NCBI GenBank assembly: GCA_963743035.1
Contig: CAVUOB010000012.1
Location: 124,001-188,000, forward strand
DNA from: PALSA-911 sp963743035
Lineage (GTDB): Bacteria; Pseudomonadota; Alphaproteobacteria; Acetobacterales; Acetobacteraceae
DNA: 64,000 nucleotides
Direction: 5' to 3'
Position 1 is the stretch's first letter; the number at the start of each line of letters is the position of its first letter. The position numbers and the translations under genes are program-made. Shown in pieces: positions 45,999-55,910 of the stretch. The notes below the pieces were generated by a model. It saw nothing but the letters and a program-made list of their open reading frames with translations. It did no database searches and was not told the DNA's origin.

Positions 45999-48436
45999 GA
46001 TGATGTCTCCAGGTTGATCAGGTCAGGGATGAGATCGGCGGCCCAGAGGAGCTCGTGGTCCGCGAGCCAAGCGGGCGTGAAAGCATCGCGGCCGTGCTCG
46101 GCGACGACGCGCTCGATCGCGGCGTGGTCCGCCTTGGAGGAAGCGGCACAGAAGGCGAGCGCTACGGGGCCGAGACCTAGCTCGAACAGGCGATTGCCGC
46201 GGCGCGACTGGCAGTAGTAGTCGCGCTTCGGCGTAGCGCGCGCGAGGATCTCGATCTGGCGATCGTTGAGACCGAAGCGGCGGTAGATCGCGGTGATCTG
46301 CGGCTCGATCGCGCGCTCGTTCGGCAGGAAGATACGCGTCGGACAGCTCTCGACGATCGCGGGCGCGATGTTGCTGCCGTCGATATCCGAAAGCGACTGC
46401 GTGGCGAAGACGACGGAGGCATTCTTCTTGCGCAGCGTCTTCAGCCACTCGCGGAGCTGCTGGGCGAAGGCCGGATCGTCGAGGACCAGCCACCCCTCGT
46501 CGATGATGAGCAAGGTCGGCCGGCCGTCGAGGCGGCCCTCAATGCGATGGAAGAGATAGGTCAGCACGGCGGGCGCCGCTCCGGCGCCGATCAGGCCCTC
46601 GGTCTCGAAGGCCTGGACAGGTGCGGAGCCGAGCTGCTCGGTCTCGGCGTCGAGCAGCCGGCCTGAAGCGCCGCCGACGCAGTACGGTTGCAGCGCTTGC
46701 TTCAACGCTGTCGATTGCAGCAGCACCGCGAGGCCGGTGATCGTGCGCTCCTGCGCCGGCGATGATGCCAGGGAGGTCAGCGCCGACCAGACGTGCTCCT
46801 TCGCGGTCGGGTCGATGGTGACGCCTTCCTTGGCCAGGATGGCCGTCACCCACTCGGCCGCCCAGGCGCGCTCGGCTTGATCGTCGATTCGCGCCAGCGG
46901 TTGCAGCGATACCGAATGCTCCGAGCCGGCGGACAGGCTACCGCCGAGATCGTGCCAGTCGCCGCCCATGGCGATCGCCGCGGTGCGGATCGAGCCGCCG
47001 AAATCGAAGGCGAAGATCTGGTTGTTCCGGTAACGGCGGAACTGCATCGCCATCAGCGCCAGCAGCACCGATTTGCCGGCGCCGGTCGGGACCGACGATC
47101 AGCGTGTGGCCGACGTCGCCGACATGGAGGCTAAGCCGAAACGGCGTCGAGCCTTCGGTCTTGCCGTAGAGCAGCGGCGGCGCCTTGAAATGCTCATCTC
47201 TTGCCGGCGCCGGCCCAGACCGCCGAGAGCGGGATCATGTGCGCCAGATTCAGCGTCGAGACCGGCGGCTGGCGGACGTTGGCGTAGGCGTGGCCGGGGA
47301 TGGACCCGAGCCAGGCCTCCAGCGCATTCACCCCTTCCGGCATGCAGGTGAAATCGCGGCCCTGGATCACCTTCTCCACCAGGCGGAGCTTCTCGCCGGC
47401 GAGACCAGGGTCCTCGTCCCAGACGGTGACGGTCGCGGTGACATAAGCTTGGCCGACATCGTCGGAGCCCAGCTCCTGCAGCGCCATGTCCGCGTCGGCC
47501 GCCTTGTTGGCTGCGTCGGAATCGACGAGGGTCGATGCCTCGTTGGTCATCACCTCCTTGACGATGGCGGCGATCGACTTGCGCTTGGCGAACCACTGCC
47601 GCCGGATCTTGGTCAGCAGCTTCACCGCTTCGGTCTTGTCGAGCAGGATCGCGCGGGTGGACCAGCGGTACGGGAAGGCGAGCCGGTTCAGCTCGTCGAG
47701 GATGCCCGGATGGGTCGCGGTCGGGAATCCGACCACGGTGAGCGTGCGAAGATGATGGGCGCCGAGGCGCGGCTCGAGGCCGCCGGCAAGCGGCTCGTCC
47801 GCGAGCAACGCATCGAGGTGCATCGGCGTCTCGGGGACGCGGATGCGCTGATGCACGGGTCGAGATGGTCGAGTGCAGGTAAGTCAGCGTGTCGCTGTCG
47901 TCGAGCCAGGCCACCTCGGGCATGAAGCCCTCGACCAGTTGGATAACGCGGTTGGTCCGATCGACAAAGCCGCGCAGCAGCTCCCACGGATCGACGCCGG
48001 TCTGCGCGCGGCCCTCGTAGAGCCAGCCCTCGACGCGCGAGGCGTCCTCGGCGGGCGGGAGCCAGACGAAGGTCAGGAAGTAACGGCTCTCGAAATGCGC
48101 GCCAGCCTCTTCGAAGGCGTCCTGGCGCTCGAGATCAACCAGCGCTGACGCCGGATCGGAAAAGCTGCTGTGCGGATAGGTCTGCGCGGCGATCCGTTGC
48201 GCCTCGACAAAGATCGCCCAGCCGGAGCCGAGACGGCGCAGCGCGTTGTTGAGTCGGGCGGTCACGCCCACCAGCTCGGCCGGCGTGGCGCTATCGAGGT
48301 CCGGTCCGCGAAAGCGCGCCGTGCGCTGGAAAGAGCCATCCTTGTTGAGGACAACGCCCTCTTCGACCAACGCCGCCCAGGGCAGGAAGTCGGCGAGACC
48401 GGCGGGACGACTGCGATATTCTGCAAGGTTCAGCAT
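45995..48436 (-). CDS. trbE: TrbE, VirB4-like conjugation ATPase (three one-base frame breaks)
   Basis: Four frame segments join into one protein of about 812 residues when one base is removed near 47858 (after HSTIST), near 47201 (before RDEHFKAPPLLYGKT) and near 47088. The last repair restores the Walker A loop GPTGAGKS. Walker B is in PTLLIIDEGWLVLDD. The N-terminus MLNLAEYRSRPAGLADFLPW is typical of TrbE/VirB4. It powers assembly of the mating channel. It lies between trbD (8 bp gap) and trbJ (4-bp overlap). Confidence 0.9.
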
Positions 48437-48443
48437 CGGAGCC

Positions 48444-48719
48444 TCAGACGCCGAGAAAGGCTGGGTAACGAAGGTGCCGGCGCACCACGTCGACGAACTG
48501 CGGATCGCGCTTCGCCGCCCAGACGGCCGCGGTGTGACCTACCGCCCAGATCAGCGCGCCGGGGATCCAGAGCCGCAGGCCGAGGGCGATCGCCGCGGCG
48601 AGCGTGCCGTTGGCGATCGCGACGGTCCGCGGCGCGCCGCCCATCAGGATCGGGTCGGTGAGCGCGCGATGGACCGGCGCGAAGAAGCCGGGCACGTCGG
48701 GATCGACGATCGCGGCCAT
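48444..48719 (-). CDS. trbD: TrbD, VirB3-like inner-membrane protein
   Basis: 91 residues from the ATG at 48719. The family start PGFFAPVHRALTDPILMGGA is followed by a hydrophobic hairpin (residues 35-66) and a basic C-terminus (RHLRYPAFLGV). VirB3-type proteins work with the VirB4/TrbE ATPase, whose gene starts 8 bp downstream. Its start shares one base with the trbC stop (TGATG). Confidence 0.9.
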   Translation of the reverse strand: MAAIVDPDVPGFFAPVHRALTDPILMGGAPRTVAIANGTLAAAIALGLRLWIPGALIWAVGHTAAVWAAKRDPQFVDVVRRHLRYPAFLGV

Positions 48720-49060
48720 CAGACCAGCGCTCCGCCGGAGAACGAGAAGAAGGAGAGGAAGAAGCTCGACGCGGCGAAGGCGATCGACAGGCCGAACACA
48801 ATCTGGATCAGCCGGCGGAAGCCGCCGCTCGTGTCGCCGAAGGCGAGCGTCAGGCCGGTCACGGTGATGATGATGACCGAGATGATCTTCGCGACGGGCC
48901 CTTGCACCGACTCCAGGATGGAGTTGAGCGGGGTCTCCCACGGCATGGAGGAGCCGGAGGCGTAAGCCGCCGGGGCGAAGGCGAGCGTCAGGGTCGCGAG
49001 CGTAACGAGCTCGGCCACGCGGCGACGCGAAGAATGAGCGACAGCGAGAACACGGATCAT
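48719..49060 (-). CDS. trbC: TrbC, VirB2-like conjugative pilin
   Basis: 113 residues from the ATG at 49060. A signal segment ends near AYA (residue 34). The mature part has two hydrophobic helices (PVAKIISVIIITVTGLTLAF and IQIVFGLSIAFAASSFFLSF) separated by a short basic loop, as in VirB2/TrbC pilins. Located between trbB (4-bp overlap) and trbD. Confidence 0.9.
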   Translation of the reverse strand: MIRVLAVAHSSRRRVAELVTLATLTLAFAPAAYASGSSMPWETPLNSILESVQGPVAKIISVIIITVTGLTLAFGDTSGGFRRLIQIVFGLSIAFAASSFFLSFFSFSGGALV

Positions 49061-50070
49061 GATGGGTCTCCGGGGGGCAAGAGGTCGCCGCCCGCCCCGG
49101 CGGACTGGACGCGGTAATCGCCGGTGGCGGGATCGAGACCGGCGATGAGTGCGAGTTCGGAAAGGCGGCGTTCGCTGCCGCGCCCGCGCAGCACCGCGAC
49201 GAGATCGATAGTCTCGGCGATTAGCGCCCTGGGGACGGTGACGACGGCTTCCTGGATGAGCTGCTCGAGGCGGCGCATCGCGCCCAGCGCGGTGCCGGCG
49301 TGGATCGTGCCGATGCCGCCGGGGTGGCCGGTGCCCCAGGCCTTCAAGAGGTCCAGCGCCTCCGCGCCGCGCACCTCGCCGATCGGGATGCGATCGGGGC
49401 GCAGGCGCAGCGAGGAGCGGACCAGATCGGAGAGCGAGGCGACGCCGTCCTTGGTGCGGAGCGCCACAAGGTTGGGCGCGCGGCATTGCAGCTCGCGGGT
49501 GTCCTCGATCAACACCACCCGGTCGGTGGTGCCGGCGATCTCAGCCAGGAGGGCGTTGGTGAGCGTGGTCTTGCCGGTCGAGGTGCCGCCGGCGACGAGG
49601 ATGTTCTTGCGATCAGCCACGGCGGCGCGGAGCACCGCGGCCTGGCCGGCCAGCATGATGCCGGCGGCGACATAGTCGTCGAGGGTGAAGACGGCGACGG
49701 CGGGCTTGCGGATCGCAAAAGCCGGCGCCGCCACCACCGGCGGCAACAGGCCCTCGAACCGCTCTCCCGTCTCGGGCAGCTCGGCCGAGACACGCGGTTT
49801 GTCGGCATGGACCTCCGCGCCGACATGGTGCGCAACCAGGCGCACGATCCGCTCGCCATCGGCGGCGGACATCGTCCGGCCGCTATCCTCCAGCCCCCCC
49901 GACAGCCGGTCTATCCAAAGCCGGCCGTCGGGGTTGAGCATCACCTCGACGATCGACGGGTCTTCGAGGAAGCCGGCGATGGCGGGACCGAGCGCGGTGC
50001 GCAGCATGCGCGCACCGCGGGAGAAGGCCTCGGAATGAAGTGGTGTGACCGCCACGATCGTCCCCGTCAT
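49057..50070 (-). CDS. trbB: TrbB, VirB11-like conjugation ATPase
   Basis: 337 residues. Motifs in order: SIVEVMLNPDGRLWIDR (N-terminal domain), Walker A GGTSTGKTTLTNAL, the Asp box LIEDTRELQC, Walker B-like DRIPIGEVRGAEALD, and the His box GTGHPGGIGTIHAG. A hexameric hopper ATPase that drives pilus and channel assembly. First gene of the trb block, 176 bp after the CopG gene. Intact. Confidence 0.95.
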   Translation of the reverse strand: MTGTIVAVTPLHSEAFSRGARMLRTALGPAIAGFLEDPSIVEVMLNPDGRLWIDRLSGGLEDSGRTMSAADGERIVRLVAHHVGAEVHADKPRVSAELPETGERFEGLLPPVVAAPAFAIRKPAVAVFTLDDYVAAGIMLAGQAAVLRAAVADRKNILVAGGTSTGKTTLTNALLAEIAGTTDRVVLIEDTRELQCRAPNLVALRTKDGVASLSDLVRSSLRLRPDRIPIGEVRGAEALDLLKAWGTGHPGGIGTIHAGTALGAMRRLEQLIQEAVVTVPRALIAETIDLVAVLRGRGSERRLSELALIAGLDPATGDYRVQSAGAGGDLLPPGDPS

Positions 50071-50246
50071 TGGCCAATCGCGACACGCGACTAGCGACGG
50101 GGACGATTAGAAAAGGCAGTAAGTAGGGCGATTCAACAAGTATTCAGATGGCGTAGGGACCAGGCGTAAAGCAGAGAAAAAATACTTGCTGGGTGCGGAC
50201 TCGGTTTCAACGGCTTCGGTGATGCTCCGGTTATTCGGGATCGCGT

Positions 50247-50693
50247 CTAGTCGGTGTCCGCCGATCGAGTCGGGTCTTCCCGAGCATCGTCGGGGATCTC
50301 TTGCCGAAGCTTTGGCCCCTGGCTGAGGCGCCGGCCAAGCGCGGCGACGAAGTTGTCGTAGCGAGGTCCAGCCTGCGCCCGCGCCGCCTTGGCAGCCGGT
50401 TCAGGAAGCGCCGGTGTCGTGGTGAGCCAGAAGCGGATGAACAGGGCGAGCGTCTCGACGGCGATGCCGACGTCGCGCTCGAGCCGCGCCAGGCGCCGGT
50501 CCTGCTGATCGAGGCGTTTGGCGATGGCAGCCTCGCGCCGCTCATCTGCGTCCGGCGAAAGGAACGAGGCGATGGCGGCCTCGGCGATCAGCGACATCGG
50601 TTGCTCTCGCCGCGCCGCGTAGACCGACAGGGACCGCATCACGTCCGGATCGAGATAGACGGAGATCTGGGCCTTCTTCTTCGGCGCCGGCAT
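50247..50693 (-). CDS. CopG/ribbon-helix-helix protein of the transfer region
   Basis: 148 residues. The N-terminal ribbon-helix-helix (KKKAQISVYLDPDVMRSL, then MSLIAEAAIASFL) binds DNA as a dimer. A coiled-coil-like stretch follows (RLDQQDRRLARLERD), then a hydrophobic segment near residue 85 and an acidic tail. It begins 7 bp after traG and precedes trbB; proteins at this site may act as accessory relaxosome or transfer-operon regulators. Confidence 0.82.
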   Translation of the reverse strand: MPAPKKKAQISVYLDPDVMRSLSVYAARREQPMSLIAEAAIASFLSPDADERREAAIAKRLDQQDRRLARLERDVGIAVETLALFIRFWLTTTPALPEPAAKAARAQAGPRYDNFVAALGRRLSQGPKLRQEIPDDAREDPTRSADTD

Positions 50694-50700
50694 CCCAGCC

Positions 50701-52683
50701 TCACAGTCCCAGGTCGTCGCCGGGGTCGAGGGAGGCTTGGCGCGCCAAGCCCTGCATGAGGTCGTTCATCCGACCTACGCGGGGCGCATCCTCCTCAAGC
50801 TCGTCGGTCGGATCGAGGGCGAATTCGTTGTCGATCGGCTGCTTCTTCTCGACCGTCTCCTGGTTCAGTTCAGGCTGGCGACGGCGGTCCGAATTCTTCG
50901 GATCTTCATCGTCGGCCTCCTCGCCGTCACGCATCGCGGGCGCCGGTGGCTGCGGCGGCAATGGCCGTGAACTCCAGTCGTCGGAACGACTCACTTTCGG
51001 CGGCGTCGGCACAGGCGGCGGCAGGATGCGCTCCTGCAACCGCGCGTCCTCGTAGTAGCGCGCCTTCTTCGCGCGGATCGGATGTACGCCAGACATCATG
51101 ACGATCTCGTCGGTAGGCGGGAGTTGCATGACCTCGCCCGGCGTGAGCAGTGGGCGCGCCGTCTCCGATCGGGAGACCATCAGATGTCCGAGCCAGGGCG
51201 AGAGGCGGCTGCCGGCATAGTTCTTCATCGCCTTCATCTCGGTCGCCGTCCCAAGCGCGTCGCTGACGCGCTTGGCGGTCCGCTCGTCATTGGTGGCGAA
51301 GCTTACCCGCACATGGCAGTTGTCGAGGATCGAGTTGTTCGGCCCATAGGCCTTCTCGATCTGGTTCAGCGACTGGGCGATCAGGAAGCTCTTGATGCCG
51401 TAGCCCGCCATGAAGGCGAGCGCCGACTCGAAGAAGTCGAGCCGCCCCAGCGCCGGGAATTCGTCGAGCATCAGGAGGAGCCGCCGCCGGCCCGCCTTAG
51501 CCTGCAGCTCCTCGGTCAGACGCCGGCCGATTTGGTTGAGGATCAGGCGGATCAGCGGCTTGGTGCGGTTGATGTCCGAAGGCGGCACCACGAGGTAGAG
51601 CGTCGTCGGCCGCTCGCCGGCCACGATATCGCCGATCCGCCAGTCGCAGCGCCGCGTCACCTCGGCGACCACCGGATCGCGATAGAGGCCAAGGAACGAC
51701 ATGGCCGTGCTCAAGACGCCGGAGCGCTCGTTGCCGGATTTGTTCAACAACTCCCTGGCGGCGCTGGCGACGACGGGATGAACGCCCGCCTCGCCGAGAT
51801 GCGGCGTCCGCATCATGGCCGAGAGCGTGGTCTCGATTGGCCGCTTCGGATCGGACAGGAACGACGCGACGCCGGCGAGCGTCTTGTCCGCCTCGGCATA
51901 GAGGACGTGAAGGATGGCGCCGACCAGAAGCGCGTGACTGGTCTTCTCCCAATGGTTTCGCTTTTCGAGGCTGCCTTCGGGATCGACGAGGATGTCGGCG
52001 ATGTTCTGGACGTCGCGCACCTCCCACTCGCCTTGGCGCACTTCGAGCAGCGGATTGTAGGCCGATGACTTCGCATTGGTCGGATCGAACAGGAGCACGC
52101 GGCCGTGCTGGGCGCGGAAGCCCGCGGTGAGCTGCCAGTTTTCGCCCTTGATGTCGTGGACGATCGCCGAGCCCGGCCAGGTCAAGAGCGACGGGATGAC
52201 GAGGCCGACGCCTTTGCCCGATCGCGTCGGCGCGAAGCACAACACATGCTCCGGCCCGTCGTGGCGCAAATAGCTGCGCTGGTAGCGGCCCAGCACGACG
52301 CCATCGGGTCCGCTGAGTCCGGCGGCTTCGATCTCCTTCGGTTGCGCCCAGCGGGCAGAGCCGTAGGTCTCGGCATTCTTCGCTTCGCGGGCGCGCCAGA
52401 CGGACATGCCGATCGCGACAGCCGCGGCGATGATCCCGCCCGATGCGGCGATGTAAGCGCCCTCGATGAAGATGTCAGGCGCGTAGGCGTCGTAGGCGTA
52501 CCACCACCAGAAGAAGGCCGGCGGAAGGTAGAACGGGAAATGCAGCAGCTCGAACCAGGGGTGGCCGAGCTGGGGCTGGAAGCCGAGGCGCCAGGCCGTC
52601 CACTCCGTCGCGCTCCAGATCGCCAGCAGGACGATCGCGAAGACGGTGATGACCTGGCCCCAGAGAATTTTGGTGGCGGACAT
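50701..52683 (-). CDS. traG: TraG/VirD4 type IV coupling protein
   Basis: 660 residues from the ATG at 52683; the open frame runs on upstream only because it shadows the relaxase gene. Two to three N-terminal membrane segments lie in residues 8-125. The ATPase core has Walker A APTRSGKGVGLVIPSL, Walker B LLLMLDEFPALGRL and the TraG box IAQSLNQIEKAYG. The acidic proline-rich tail is specific to this subfamily. It delivers the relaxase-DNA complex to the channel. It starts 41 bp after the relaxase gene. Confidence 0.95.
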   Translation of the reverse strand: MSATKILWGQVITVFAIVLLAIWSATEWTAWRLGFQPQLGHPWFELLHFPFYLPPAFFWWWYAYDAYAPDIFIEGAYIAASGGIIAAAVAIGMSVWRAREAKNAETYGSARWAQPKEIEAAGLSGPDGVVLGRYQRSYLRHDGPEHVLCFAPTRSGKGVGLVIPSLLTWPGSAIVHDIKGENWQLTAGFRAQHGRVLLFDPTNAKSSAYNPLLEVRQGEWEVRDVQNIADILVDPEGSLEKRNHWEKTSHALLVGAILHVLYAEADKTLAGVASFLSDPKRPIETTLSAMMRTPHLGEAGVHPVVASAARELLNKSGNERSGVLSTAMSFLGLYRDPVVAEVTRRCDWRIGDIVAGERPTTLYLVVPPSDINRTKPLIRLILNQIGRRLTEELQAKAGRRRLLLMLDEFPALGRLDFFESALAFMAGYGIKSFLIAQSLNQIEKAYGPNNSILDNCHVRVSFATNDERTAKRVSDALGTATEMKAMKNYAGSRLSPWLGHLMVSRSETARPLLTPGEVMQLPPTDEIVMMSGVHPIRAKKARYYEDARLQERILPPPVPTPPKVSRSDDWSSRPLPPQPPAPAMRDGEEADDEDPKNSDRRRQPELNQETVEKKQPIDNEFALDPTDELEEDAPRVGRMNDLMQGLARQASLDPGDDLGL

Positions 52684-52724
52684 AGAAGACGTCCTTTCCT
52701 GAGGTCGATGATTGTAGGGATCGC

Positions 52725-54464
52725 TCACAGACCGAGCCCCCGGTTGCGGCCGAAGCCCCAGTCGATCCCGCCATCCGCGCGGGCGACGCCGGAGACGTGG
52801 CGGCCGAGCTGCTTTTCGAGGGTGGGCGTCCAGGGCACGAGCTGGAAGCCAAGGCCGTCGTCGATCATGGCGAAGCGGCCGGAGGCGAGCGCGAAGCGTT
52901 GTCGGTAGGTCCCGGCGACATACTCGCCCGTCGCCGCGCCATTGAACGGCTGGCCGGTTTCGGCGGCGAGCCGCTCGCCCAGCGCCTCCACCTCCCGCCG
53001 TCGAAGCGTTCCGATCAGGCCGGAGGCGAACACGATCCCCCGCGCCTGTCGCTCGGCGAGGCCCTGCTCGATGAGCTGGTCCGCCCGGCGATCCATCGCC
53101 TCGCGGACCTCGGCTCCGAAGCCGGCCTGGCCGAGCGCCACCGGATCGCGCGCGACCGCCTGGCGATCGAGCCAAGTCGCGCCGCTCGCCGTCACCTGGT
53201 CTTCGATGGCGAGGTCGGAGCGCGCCGCAATGGCAACGCGACGCCGGCCTTGCGCGTCGTCGAACTTGCGCAGCTCGACGATCGAGCCTGGTGCGCTGTC
53301 GCCGGCGGCCTCGAGATCGGGAAGCTTGATGTGGTGGGTCCGCCCGTCGACACCGTCGACGACAGCGTAGGCCGTACCCTTCAGCTCATCGTCGAGGCCG
53401 CGATCGACCAGGCGGCCGATGATCGGGACATCCAGGCTCTCGCCAGCGAGCACATAACTCGCCGCGGCTCGCTCGATGCCACGTTCTGTCAGGCTGCGGT
53501 GGATGCGCTTGATGATGTCGCCGCGCTCGCCCAGCTCGCGCAAGGTCGTCTCCGCGGCCGAGTCCATCGTCCATTGGCCCGGCCCGTGCTGGTGCGCGAG
53601 ACCAAGACCCTCCAGGCGCCGCAATCGTCCGACCTTGAGCGCTTCGAACGGATCAGGCTGACGTCCGGCATCTGGTGCGAGATCGATGACGCCGTGTCGA
53701 TCGGCATCGCGGGCGAGCTGCCGGTCGAGTTGGGTCCAGCGCTCGGCGTCGACCTGGCGCTCGAGCGCGCGACGGATGTCGAGATCGCTGCGCAGCCCCA
53801 GCTCTTGCGTCACCAGGTCCTGGGCCCGGGCACGCATCCCCTCCTTGATGTAGTCGCGCGAGATGACGAGGTCCTGGCCGTCGTCGGCGACGCCGCGCAC
53901 GATGATGTGGACGTGGGGATGCTGCGTATTCCAGTGATCGACGGCGACCCAATCGAGCTTGGTGCCGAGATCCTTCTCCATCTGGCCGACCAGCTCGCGG
54001 GTGAAGCCTTTGAGGTCGGCCATCTCCGGCGCGTCCTCGGGCGAGACGATGAAGCGGAAGTGATGGCGGTCCTTCTCGCCCCGCTCCGCGAAGGCCTTGG
54101 GGTCGGCGTCCTCGGTCTCGGGACCGAACAGCCTGGCCTTCTCCCCGTCCCGGGTGACGCCCTCGCGCCGGAGGTAGCCGAGGTGGGCTGCGAGCGGCGC
54201 AGCGCGAGCGGTATGGCGGACGACGCGGGTCTTCACCGTGACCAGACGAGAGCGGCCAGTCAGCAGATGGTTGGCCCGAACGCTGGCGGCTCGGCCGCGG
54301 CCGAAGGTGGAGCGCCGTCCGCTGCGCAAGAGACCTTGGCGCGAGACGCCGCCGCCGGCGCGTTGGGCGGCGGCGAGCGCCTGGGCGATGAAGGGCTTCG
54401 CGCGCTGGCTGCGGGTTGAGCGGATGCGGCCCGGGCGAGGCTGGAAATCGTTCTCGTCAGCCAT
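52725..54464 (-). CDS. traI: Relaxase/mobilisation nuclease with DUF3363 domain
   Basis: 579 residues from the ATG at 54464; an upstream TTG at 54479 is less likely. A basic N-terminus is followed by the HUH metal-binding motif in NTQHPHVHIIVRGV (two His-hydrophobic-His) and, C-terminal to it, the DUF3363 region (YVLAGESLDVPIIGRLVDRG, then the DWGFGRNRGLGL end). It nicks oriT and pilots the strand. It is the first gene of the traG-trb transcription unit. Intact. Confidence 0.92.
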   Translation of the reverse strand: MADENDFQPRPGRIRSTRSQRAKPFIAQALAAAQRAGGGVSRQGLLRSGRRSTFGRGRAASVRANHLLTGRSRLVTVKTRVVRHTARAAPLAAHLGYLRREGVTRDGEKARLFGPETEDADPKAFAERGEKDRHHFRFIVSPEDAPEMADLKGFTRELVGQMEKDLGTKLDWVAVDHWNTQHPHVHIIVRGVADDGQDLVISRDYIKEGMRARAQDLVTQELGLRSDLDIRRALERQVDAERWTQLDRQLARDADRHGVIDLAPDAGRQPDPFEALKVGRLRRLEGLGLAHQHGPGQWTMDSAAETTLRELGERGDIIKRIHRSLTERGIERAAASYVLAGESLDVPIIGRLVDRGLDDELKGTAYAVVDGVDGRTHHIKLPDLEAAGDSAPGSIVELRKFDDAQGRRRVAIAARSDLAIEDQVTASGATWLDRQAVARDPVALGQAGFGAEVREAMDRRADQLIEQGLAERQARGIVFASGLIGTLRRREVEALGERLAAETGQPFNGAATGEYVAGTYRQRFALASGRFAMIDDGLGFQLVPWTPTLEKQLGRHVSGVARADGGIDWGFGRNRGLGL

Positions 54465-54566
54465 CGCCGGCCCCGGCAATGTGCGGAAAAGTCAGCTCCG
54501 GCAAAGCGTTGTGGGTCCGGCGCACCTTGCGCCCCAGGGCCGCACATTGCCGGATCGCTGAAAAAT

Positions 54567-54635
54567 CCCAATAAAAACAACCGACCGACCGAGCCGCACC
54601 TTGCGGCCTTTTATCTCGCCCTCGGTCGGTTGGTT
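54567..54635 (-). terminator. Rho-independent terminator with nested hairpins between the lytic transglycosylase and relaxase genes
   Basis: On the minus strand a 15-bp stem (54635-54621 with 54593-54579, one mismatch) with a smaller GCCGCA/TGCGGC hairpin (54593-54607) in its loop is followed at once by a T-rich run (TTGTTTTTATT). It would end the leftward maintenance transcript. A related hairpin, GGCGCA-CCT-TGCGCC, lies at 54519-54533. Because it sits directly upstream of the relaxase, the same region (54480-54818) is also the most likely place for oriT. Confidence 0.6.
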
Positions 54636-54818
54636 TCTGCGTTCCTTCCCTGCCTGCCCTTCCTTCTTCCCGGAAGGACGCTGTGCCGCGCCCGCCTGCG
54701 AAATCGCGCTCTATAGCTGCGATGTAGCCTCCGGGGACGTCAGACGCCGCCGAGCGGACAGGGAAAGCGCGGGCCGACTGAGGTGATGTAGCGGCACATC
54801 GGCGGGAGAGCGGCGCGA

Positions 54819-55535
54819 TCACGGTTTCGGCCCCGCTGCGGAAACGTGGACGAACAGCCCATCGGATTGCGGTGCGATGGCCGACAGGTCGCGCACCGCG
54901 ATGGCAGCCGGCGCATCGCTCGACGGCTGTTTGGATGGCGCGCGATCGACAGGCTCAGCGCTTGCCGATCGCGTGATGAAGAGAGGGGCCTGTGTCCAAG
55001 ACGGCGGACCGGAGGCCGCCACGAGGACAGGCCCATCGGTCGCGCCGTCCCCGACAAAAGGGACAAGCGCCGCGACGTAAGCGACGGTTTCAGGCGGCAG
55101 CGGACGATGCCGGTCGCGATAATCTTCGTATCGCCCCGGCCCGGCATTATACGCCGCGAGGAATCCCGGCGATCCGTAGCGGTCGTGCATTTCCCGCAGG
55201 AAAGCGGCGCCCGCCAAGATGTTGTCGTGCGCATCGAACGCGTCGCGCCCGAGGCCGTAGCGAGCGCGAAGCGCAGCCCAGGTTTCGGGCATGAGCTGCA
55301 TCAGGCCCATCGCGCCCTTGGGCGAGACGGCACGGCGATCCCCACGACTCTCGATGCGCATGATCGCCCGTATCCACGCCTCAGGGATGGCGAAGCGCTG
55401 GGCCGCTTCGGCAATCAGACCGGCGTAGGAATCGCTCGCCGACCTCACCGCGATCGGCGTTGCCTGGGCGTAGACGGCGACGGCGGGCATACCGAGCGCC
55501 GTCACGCTGGCGAGCAGAAGAAGCGCGCGCCGCAT
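54819..55535 (-). CDS. Lytic transglycosylase (VirB1/TrbN-like)
   Basis: 238 residues. A signal peptide ends near VYA-QAT (residue 24). The SLT domain follows: AWIRAIMRIESRGDRRAV with the catalytic Glu in IES, then GAMGLMQLMPETW, NILAGAAFLREM and FLAAYNAGPGRYEDY. The C-terminal 80 residues are low complexity. It opens peptidoglycan for the mating channel. It starts 4 bp after the DUF736 gene. Confidence 0.92.
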   Translation of the reverse strand: MRRALLLLASVTALGMPAVAVYAQATPIAVRSASDSYAGLIAEAAQRFAIPEAWIRAIMRIESRGDRRAVSPKGAMGLMQLMPETWAALRARYGLGRDAFDAHDNILAGAAFLREMHDRYGSPGFLAAYNAGPGRYEDYRDRHRPLPPETVAYVAALVPFVGDGATDGPVLVAASGPPSWTQAPLFITRSASAEPVDRAPSKQPSSDAPAAIAVRDLSAIAPQSDGLFVHVSAAGPKP

Positions 55536-55539
55536 CCGA

Positions 55540-55875
55540 TCAGCCCCGATCGCCGCGCTTCGGCGGGCGGTTCCAGTTCAGCACCCAGGCGGACTTGTCG
55601 TCGCCCGACTGGAAGAGGTTGGCGCGGATCGGCTGCGCGAGTGCGGGATCGTCGATGACGAGTGAGACGTACTCGCCGGCCTTTTCGCCGGTGCGCTTCC
55701 AGCCCGCGCCGATCTCAGGGCCGTCGCCGTCGCCGAGATGGACGCGATAGTCCGGCGCGTTCTCGGCATCGGAGGATTCGGCCGGAACGAGGGAGAGGTC
55801 ACGGTAGAAGAAGAGCGTCTGGATGCGCCCGGTGAAGCCGGACTTGTCGCGGGTGAACTGACCAATCTGCGCCAT
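55540..55875 (-). CDS. DUF736-family protein (first copy)
   Basis: 111 residues from the ATG at 55875, which follows a strong GGAGG. MAQIGQFTRDKSGFTGRI, DYRVHLGDGDGPEIGAGWKR and the Trp-Asn-Arg end are the DUF736 blocks. These proteins recur in trb-type elements and may bind single-stranded DNA or nucleoprotein; function is unproven. A second DUF736 gene lies at 61234-61560. Confidence 0.88.
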   Translation of the reverse strand: MAQIGQFTRDKSGFTGRIQTLFFYRDLSLVPAESSDAENAPDYRVHLGDGDGPEIGAGWKRTGEKAGEYVSLVIDDPALAQPIRANLFQSGDDKSAWVLNWNRPPKRGDRG

Positions 55876-55910
55876 GGGAAACCTCCGTTGTTGGCGGGTT
55901 GAGAAGCGGG

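Noticed and set aside
50701..53175. An N-terminal extension of TraG by about 160 codons
   Set aside because: The extension runs antiparallel to no gene but overlaps the relaxase gene in another frame; conserved TraG sequence starts at the ATG at 52683.
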